Below are positions 32,840 through 37,817 of a DNA stretch of 37,817 nucleotides, one piece after another. The DNA comes from a virus. Below the pieces are notes generated by a model that saw only the letters and a list, made by a program, of their open reading frames with translations, was not told the DNA's origin and did not search any database. The stretch covers positions 1-37,817 of the IMG/VR virus record IMGVR_UViG_3300006162_000029, one strand, 5' to 3'. Within the stretch, counting starts at the first letter, position 1; each line of letters begins with the position of its first letter. Position numbers and translations under genes: made by a program.

Positions 32840-34346
32840 GACTCAACTTAACTATCTTAGGATAGATCCCTTCCATGATATACGTAATTGATTTAGGCTT
32901 ATTCATTAGTTCAGTCAGTCGTCTCTGATAGACCTTTTGAGCATGATGAGAGTGTTTAGCAAAGTATTCTCTTAGTGTAGATCTTAAGAGATCATTAACT
33001 TCATATTCAATCATGTTGCACTCATTCCCAGCTTTACTCATATGATCCTTATACTGAACTGAAATCACTTCGACTACATACTCTTGACGTTTAAGTAAAT
33101 CAACATCGCTTGCCTTCTTTGTTAGATTTTTAAGAGGGTTAGTCTCTTCTTTAATATAGATATAACCGCAATCTGGGCATTCTTTCTTTGAAATCTCTAT
33201 ATAAGAGAAGCAAGAAGGACAAAATTTCATCGGGATAGGCTTGTCCTTCTTACCTCCCTTTATCGAAACCATAGGGTTGTCTATAGGCCCCAATGTCTCA
33301 ACAACTCTACCGTAATCCAAAACAAGCAAATCAGACTTATTATGCGATAAACGTAATCCACGACCCACGGTTTGAACATATAAGACAGGACTTCGTATAG
33401 GCCGCATAAGAACAACGCAATCGATAGGAGGATAATCATATCCCTCCCCGACTATCGTAACAAATACAAGATGTCTAGCTATCCCATTCTCAAAATTATA
33501 TTGCGCGTATTGTCTATCCTCTTTACTCATCTTTGAGTGAAGCTTAACTGATGGCTCTAAGTTCTTTATCAATTCTGCATTAACGGCTTCGCAGTGCTCA
33601 ATATTAGCGCACGCCCAAATTACTTTAGATCTTCCATCCATTCTTTTGAATGCGTCATGGATTTGAAGCGTAAGCTTTCCCTTGTCACTCACTAGAGTGT
33701 CAACATCTTGTTGATTAAACTCACCGGCTAGAATCCTCAACTCCGAAGTATCAAACTGATACTCTGTTCTCTTAATCACTGGTGGGACAAGATACCCATT
33801 TGCTAACATCTCAGGCAATCGCTTTTGATAAGTAACTCGTGGGAACAACTTCCCTGGTCCGTAAATATAACCAGTAGATCTAAATGGCGTCGCGGTGAAT
33901 GCTGCTATCTTCAAACGAGGATTAAGTGCTGAGTGAGCTTGTATGAAGTCAGTATACCGACCCGAAACCTGATCCACATTATGGACCTCATCAAGGATAA
34001 TAAGATTTAGACTCTCTACCGGGACATTGTAGATGCTTTGGATTGATGCCACGGTAATAGGCTTATTCTTATTATACTCTTGATGAGATCCACAGTAGAC
34101 CCCAACCTTATCTGATCCTATAGACTTCGATATTCTTCGTTCTGTTTGATCAACTAAGCCTATCTTATTCACAAGAATCACAACTTTGAGGTCTCTCTTC
34201 TTATCAAGCGAACGCTGCAATAATTCGATCATTATTTCAGTCTTGCCCGTTCCTGTGGGCAAAACACACAACGCGCTTGACTGAAAGAATAACTCCGAGT
34301 AAAGCGCATCTGCTGCGTCTCTTTGATAGTCACGAAGAATTAGAAT
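32832..34346 (-). CDS. SF2 DEAD/DEAH helicase with probable AUU start
   Basis: A 504-residue helicase when started at the ATT at 34346. Motifs: DYQ (6-8) in LRDYQRDAAD; Walker A LPTGTGKT (29-36); DEVH in LIILDEVHNV; FTATP; and QTVGRGLR. A zinc knuckle follows (CPSC, then CPDC). The first conventional start, TTG at 34271, would lose the first 25 residues including DYQ. No ATG, GTG or TTG lies between it and the upstream TAG. A perfect AAGGAG (34355-34360) stands 8 bases before the ATT, inside the end of the DUF669 gene. AUU starts are known but rare (infC). Role: branch migration or unwinding during recombination-dependent replication. Confidence 0.82.
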   Translation of the reverse strand: MLILRDYQRDAADALYSELFFQSSALCVLPTGTGKTEIMIELLQRSLDKKRDLKVVILVNKIGLVDQTERRISKSIGSDKVGVYCGSHQEYNKNKPITVASIQSIYNVPVESLNLIILDEVHNVDQVSGRYTDFIQAHSALNPRLKIAAFTATPFRSTGYIYGPGKLFPRVTYQKRLPEMLANGYLVPPVIKRTEYQFDTSELRILAGEFNQQDVDTLVSDKGKLTLQIHDAFKRMDGRSKVIWACANIEHCEAVNAELIKNLEPSVKLHSKMSKEDRQYAQYNFENGIARHLVFVTIVGEGYDYPPIDCVVLMRPIRSPVLYVQTVGRGLRLSHNKSDLLVLDYGRVVETLGPIDNPMVSIKGGKKDKPIPMKFCPSCFSYIEISKKECPDCGYIYIKEETNPLKNLTKKASDVDLLKRQEYVVEVISVQYKDHMSKAGNECNMIEYEVNDLLRSTLREYFAKHSHHAQKVYQRRLTELMNKPKSITYIMEGIYPKIVKLSHV

Positions 34347-34753
34347 GGAGTAGACTCCTTGTTTGTCTTCGTTTCGTGTGGGCGATAATAGCTTACTACG
34401 TTCTTGGCCCTATAGTGCTCATCGTCCTTAGATTTAATCACGGCATCACAACGCAGCCCGATTAGATCTAAGACATTCGCAAGTTTAAAGTCTGTAACAC
34501 CTGAGCAACGCATAAAACCTTTGAGTTGTGCGAGTCCAATCTCTGTCGCCTTTGCGTTGTCATTTTTAATGTTGAAGGTCGTGAAAATGAATCTACCTTC
34601 ATGTGGTCCCTCAAGTATCTTGAGTTTCGCATTGATATAAGATCCTGTCCCTGACTTGGTGTCCTTGACTTCTGCCTGATCCATGATGACATAATAAGTT
34701 CCATTCGGTAATAATTCAAAACTGCCTTCTTTTACTTCTGTTAAATCCCACAT
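34340..34753 (-). CDS. DUF669 protein, probable single-stranded-DNA-binding factor
   Basis: A 137-residue protein with the DUF669 pattern: FELLPNGTYYVIMDQAEVKD, then TKSGTGSYINAKLKILEGPH, then GRFIFTTFNI and a C-terminal region ending in a basic stretch. DUF669 proteins sit beside Sak-type annealing proteins and are thought to bind single-stranded DNA. It follows the Sak4 gene by one base. Its last codons AAG GAG contain the ribosome binding site of the helicase. Confidence 0.82.
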   Translation of the reverse strand: MWDLTEVKEGSFELLPNGTYYVIMDQAEVKDTKSGTGSYINAKLKILEGPHEGRFIFTTFNIKNDNAKATEIGLAQLKGFMRCSGVTDFKLANVLDLIGLRCDAVIKSKDDEHYRAKNVVSYYRPHETKTNKESTPF

Positions 34754-34754
34754 A

Positions 34755-35462
34755 CTATTTCACTCCTTTAATCTTCGCAGCTATTGCTGCGAGGTTTGGT
34801 TCTTCTAGTTTGACAAGCTTACCTGATCTATCTTTCGCGGCAAGTTTGTCGGTCTTCTCTGTTACAAGAACTCTTTTACCAGTCTCTCTATCTGCGTGGA
34901 GATAGAACACTTCATCAAAATAGGCTGGGAGATCATTGGCAAGTTTACCGACGATATTAACTCCGGTAAATCTTTGTCCGTTTTCATCTTTATCTGTTTG
35001 AGATAAAGCAGTGAAAACTACGTTATAATAAGGTAAATCTCTAAAAGTCTTAACGAGTGACTTCATTCTCTTTGAATTCTCTCCGTAAAGCACTAATGCG
35101 TCCTTACGATCCGGAAACTCTACTCCTAATTGATGAACCAGGTTCTGACTAATCTCAGTCAATGAATCAATGAAGATCCATTTATATTTCTTTCGAGACT
35201 CTTCTGTAAGTAGATGAGTATAAGCTTCACCAAGTCTTGCTATTCTTTTCTCTTGAGGAAGTATCTCGCCCTTTTCATCTACGGAGATATCAATCACGTC
35301 GATCTTATGACCTTGTAGAGACAAGAGTCCCGCTTCTGCAGAAATAATCAGAGTCGGTTCCTTAATCGTAGAAGCAAGCGTTGTCTTACCAGCGCCTGAT
35401 TCTCCATGTATTAGAATCTTTAATGAGCCAATGCTCATTTCATTAGTGCTACTTATTTTCAT
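34755..35462 (-). CDS. Sak4-type RecA-like annealing ATPase
   Basis: A 235-residue ATPase with Walker A GESGAGKT (20-27), Walker B WIFIDS (D99) and a sensor-like VVFTALSQTDKDENG. Size and pattern fit Sak4 proteins, RecA-fold single-strand annealing proteins of phages; the DUF669 neighbour supports this. It would load on DNA exposed by the YqaJ exonuclease. The start at 35462 is preceded by AAAGGA. It is the first gene of the leftward block, 65 bases from the divergent primase gene. Confidence 0.82.
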   Translation of the reverse strand: MKISSTNEMSIGSLKILIHGESGAGKTTLASTIKEPTLIISAEAGLLSLQGHKIDVIDISVDEKGEILPQEKRIARLGEAYTHLLTEESRKKYKWIFIDSLTEISQNLVHQLGVEFPDRKDALVLYGENSKRMKSLVKTFRDLPYYNVVFTALSQTDKDENGQRFTGVNIVGKLANDLPAYFDEVFYLHADRETGKRVLVTEKTDKLAAKDRSGKLVKLEEPNLAAIAAKIKGVK

Positions 35463-35527
35463 ATATTTTTCCTTTGCTATCGCAATTAATCATGGATTAG
35501 CATCTCAGAACTTCGGGGGCAACAAGA
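35463..35527. promoter_or_regulatory. Divergent intergenic region, probable early promoters
   Basis: The only gap between leftward and rightward transcription in the early half. It contains the palindrome TTGCTATCGCAA (35474-35485), a 4-bp inverted repeat with a 4-base centre, which could be an operator. I do not find a convincing -35/-10 pair on either strand. Being the only divergent gap it must hold both starts unless they lie inside the coding regions. Confidence 0.4.
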
Positions 35528-37636
35528 ATGTTCATAAAATATAGAGAGCGTGGTCTTTCGGTAATTCCAATCAGAGATGAAAAAGGATCTAAAGGTAAAG
35601 CGCCATTTATTGATGGATGGCAGCGGTGGTGTGAAGAACTACCCACAGAAAAAGAATGTGAGATCTGGGATAAGAAATATAAACGATATGGATTATGCTG
35701 TGGTCCAGCGAGTGGTGTCATCGGATTAGATATAGATACCGATGACAAAACGGTTATAGATATTTGCCCACTGTCCCCTGTTATAAAAAGGGGACGTCGT
35801 GGGGAAACTAGATTTTTCAGATATAACAAAGATATATTTTCATGCAAAATAGCTGGTATAATTGATGTTTTATCAAACGGTAAGCAAACAGTAATCCCCC
35901 CAACAATTCATCCTGACACAGATCAGCCTTATATTTGGTTAACGCCTGATACTCTTGAAAACTTTAATATAACTGATCTACCAGAATTATCCTTAAAAGA
36001 TCTTGAAGACTTAAGAAGTAAACTTGATTTAAAATATGTAAGTTCAATTAGTAATTCTAATGATGTAGACCTAAAAGGAGGCCCATGGACAAATGATGAC
36101 CCGTCTAGAAAATGTCCTCATGGGTCTCAAGACAGATTAAAAAGAATAGTTAACGCAATGATTGCTCGTGGCGCATCTCCAGATGAATGCGCAAGAGAGT
36201 TAGTAAGATTTGATACTGAGAATCATTTTCCAACTCCATACTTTTTAGACGACACTCGACCAGACTATAGAGGAGATCCAATAGTCGGAGCTATTAACTT
36301 CTACCATGGAAATCTTATGACCTTCCATAATAGATCTATTAGAGAAACTGGTAAATCAATTACTCCAGTGATTCCTGGTTCTGAGATTTTAGAAATAGAT
36401 TTAAAAGATCCAGATTTAGAAAAGTTCAAATCAAAAGAATATCCAGAGCCAACTGGTCTTATAAAAGATCTCCAAGACCTAATCATTGAATTCTCAGAGC
36501 GTCATATGCCAAACATTGCTCTTGGCGGATCAATCTCATTAATGAGTGCGATCTGTTCTAATAGATATCGGTTTGAACAATGCTGGACTAATAACTATAT
36601 TTTAAACCTTGCCCCAACCGGAACAGGAAAATCTTATCCTCAAAGAATTATCTCGAAGATATTAGATGAGATGCTTTGTAATTCAATATTAGGATTTGGA
36701 AACTATCAATCTTCATCTGCTTTCAATAAGAATCTAATTGGTAAACGAGAACGATTTGATGTTATTGATGAGATCTCATCTTTGTTTGCTCAACTTAAGA
36801 ATGGTGGACTTTGGCAGACCTCTATCACTGAGGAGATGTGTAAAGTGTGGAGCTGTTCTTCAACTAAATATAGAGCTAGTGAATACGCTGATAAAGAAGA
36901 TACTTCGACATGTTTTAATCCATGTATCACGATTCTAGGGTCATCAACGATTGATGGAATTAAACCACATATCTCTAAGATGATGGTTACTAAGGGATTG
37001 ATTCCTAGATTCTTAATATTCAAAGATGATGGATACGGTCCTAAATCAAAAGATAGGCTTAACGAATCTCTATTAGATAGTGTAGTTGCAAGAGTTGATC
37101 AGATCTTAAAGGTTGAGAAAAGACACGCTAAGGTTCAAGAGGACTTGATCGGTGGACCAATTTACAATCCATTTGATCTTGGTTGTGGTGGCCCAGTTTT
37201 TAATGAAATTAAAAACGATTTCTTCTATCGAATTGAATCTGAAGAATCTCTCTTAATGAAAGACATGCTAACGCGTGGCAAAGAGCATGTGATGAAGCTT
37301 GCGACTATTCATGCAGCTGGGAACTTTAGGACAATCGAGAATGCGGATCTATTGTGGGCAAAAAGCACATTTGAGGTTTGTCTACACAATGCAAAAGATT
37401 TCATTGAAGAGACAGCTGTAGATACCGAATGGGAGAAGGACGTTCAGTCTATGCTTAATCTTTTTAAGAAGCATGTATTTGTAACTAAGTCATTGATCGG
37501 CAATCGTATCGAACGACTACAACCACAGCGGACGGATATTATTCTTAAGCATCTAGAGAATTCAGAAAAGGTCGTCCGATGTTTAAAGAAGACAAAGACC
37601 AGAGAAACACAAGGTTGGTCGCTTAATACCAAATAA
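35528..37636 (+). CDS. Bifunctional primase-polymerase with DUF3987-type helicase domain
   Basis: A 702-residue fusion. The N-terminal prim-pol (AEP) part has YRERGLSVIPIRDEKG, then GVIGLDIDTDD with metal ligands D68 and D70, and VIPPTIHPDTDQPYIW with H128. The second half has Walker A LAPTGTGKS (361-369) and a Walker B-like FDVIDEISS (410-418), with later helicase-like motifs, as in DUF3987 proteins. It should open and prime the origin for host polymerases, since the window has no phage DNA polymerase. No zinc-binding primase motif is present. A G5 run lies 8 bases before the start. Confidence 0.75.
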   Translation: MFIKYRERGLSVIPIRDEKGSKGKAPFIDGWQRWCEELPTEKECEIWDKKYKRYGLCCGPASGVIGLDIDTDDKTVIDICPLSPVIKRGRRGETRFFRYNKDIFSCKIAGIIDVLSNGKQTVIPPTIHPDTDQPYIWLTPDTLENFNITDLPELSLKDLEDLRSKLDLKYVSSISNSNDVDLKGGPWTNDDPSRKCPHGSQDRLKRIVNAMIARGASPDECARELVRFDTENHFPTPYFLDDTRPDYRGDPIVGAINFYHGNLMTFHNRSIRETGKSITPVIPGSEILEIDLKDPDLEKFKSKEYPEPTGLIKDLQDLIIEFSERHMPNIALGGSISLMSAICSNRYRFEQCWTNNYILNLAPTGTGKSYPQRIISKILDEMLCNSILGFGNYQSSSAFNKNLIGKRERFDVIDEISSLFAQLKNGGLWQTSITEEMCKVWSCSSTKYRASEYADKEDTSTCFNPCITILGSSTIDGIKPHISKMMVTKGLIPRFLIFKDDGYGPKSKDRLNESLLDSVVARVDQILKVEKRHAKVQEDLIGGPIYNPFDLGCGGPVFNEIKNDFFYRIESEESLLMKDMLTRGKEHVMKLATIHAAGNFRTIENADLLWAKSTFEVCLHNAKDFIEETAVDTEWEKDVQSMLNLFKKHVFVTKSLIGNRIERLQPQRTDIILKHLENSEKVVRCLKKTKTRETQGWSLNTK

Positions 37637-37644
37637 TACGGTTT

Positions 37645-37666
37645 AATAAAACGGGTCCGTTTTATT
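37645..37666 (+). terminator. AT-rich inverted repeat after the primase gene
   Basis: A perfect repeat, AATAAAACGG and CCGTTTTATT, separated by GT. It can form an 8-10 bp hairpin whose 3' arm includes TTTTATT, so it may act as a bidirectional terminator 9 bases after the stop codon. The stem is A/T-rich at its base and stability is modest. Confidence 0.5.
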
Positions 37667-37817
37667 GCTAAGTATCTAGAAATTATTACGTTTGACGCGT
37701 AATTAAACGGAAAAACGAAAAAACAGAGGGGGGGGGTCTCGCTCGCGGTCTCATGCTCTATTAGTTGACCATGACTATGCGAGTTAAGTTATTGGGTAGG
37801 GGGGTCCTGTTTTTCTG
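37667..37817. other. Non-coding terminal segment with G-runs and repeats
   Basis: No ORF of note on either strand. A second hairpin pairs ATTACG (37685-37690) with CGTAAT (37698-37703). There is a run of nine G at 37728-37736 and six G at 37799-37804, a GGTCTC direct repeat around 37735-37752, and GAAAAACAG-like sequence near 37720 matched by its complement at the very end (CTGTTTTTC). It may hold the packaging site, an origin or the late control region if the ends join. Confidence 0.4.

Noticed and set aside
32832-34271. Helicase start at the TTG at 34271
   Set aside because: It begins five residues before the Walker A motif and removes the DYQ element that the same frame encodes upstream; the ATT start with AAGGAG explains the frame better.
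34277-34465. 62-codon rightward ORF over the helicase start region
   Set aside because: It lies antisense to the DUF669/helicase junction, where both leftward frames encode recognisable domains, and its own protein has no family pattern.
35474-35503. Rightward promoter TTGCTA with TAGCAT for the primase gene
   Set aside because: Both hexamers are poor matches to the consensus; kept only as part of the divergent region.
37765-37793. Possible promoter TTGACC with a downstream GTTATT
   Set aside because: The -35 is acceptable but the -10 at correct spacing matches only about three of six bases, so it is not better than chance.
1-37817. tRNA genes, CRISPR array, integrase, repressor or transposase
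   Set aside because: Read-through of intergenic stretches and proteins showed no tRNA-like TPsiC motifs, no regular spacer repeats, and no recombinase or transposase motifs.

Overview
The window is a tailed-phage genome of podovirus type, complete or nearly so, about 37.8 kb, AT-rich and packed with overlapping genes. The podovirus call rests on the late genes: terminase, portal, scaffold, HK97-fold capsid, short-tail adaptor and nozzle-like proteins, ejection-type internal virion proteins and several fibres, with no tape measure or tail sheath. The host is probably a Gram-negative bacterium, judged from the lysis lipoprotein and the GH108 muramidase; the species cannot be named. I see no integrase, repressor, RNA polymerase, DNA polymerase, tRNA or CRISPR array.

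Layout. Positions 1-29028 form a rightward late block. It opens with a DeCL-like/HNH protein, small genes and a GNAT acetyltransferase (65-1918). Next come TerS and TerL (2200-3958), a run of very small genes (4003-5258), portal, scaffold and major capsid (5251-9442). A terminator and a folded leader RNA follow (9443-9594). Then come a probable decoration protein, an FN3-bearing tail adaptor, a small tail protein, a fibre, the tail nozzle, three ejection proteins, a fibre cluster (21497-28237) and a small membrane/lysis set (28234-29028).

Positions 29025-35462 run leftward as an early block. In transcription order it holds Sak4 ATPase, DUF669 protein, SF2 helicase, VRR-NUC nuclease, YqaJ exonuclease, a small hypothetical, GH108 endolysin, a 39-residue membrane peptide, zinc-finger microproteins, a methyltransferase-like protein and small accessory genes. 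These are joined mostly by ATGA overlaps. A 65-base divergent gap separates the block from a rightward primase-polymerase/DUF3987 helicase gene (35528-37636). The last 181 bases are non-coding and carry inverted repeats and two G-runs; if the genome is circular or permuted they lie just upstream of the late block.

How it works together. The prim-pol/helicase probably initiates replication with host polymerases. Sak4, DUF669, helicase, VRR-NUC and YqaJ form a single-strand-annealing recombination set. The late block makes the virion. Lysis is split: holin-like and lipoprotein genes are late and rightward, while the endolysin is leftward with the replication genes.

Most notable points: (1) the SF2 helicase appears to start at an AUU codon eight bases after a perfect AAGGAG, which restores its N-terminal DYQ motif; (2) a folded RNA between capsid and decoration genes can pair with the next ribosome binding site; (3) a chain of 10-58 codon ORFs is linked by ATGA overlaps; (4) two adjacent small genes after terL are tandem paralogues.
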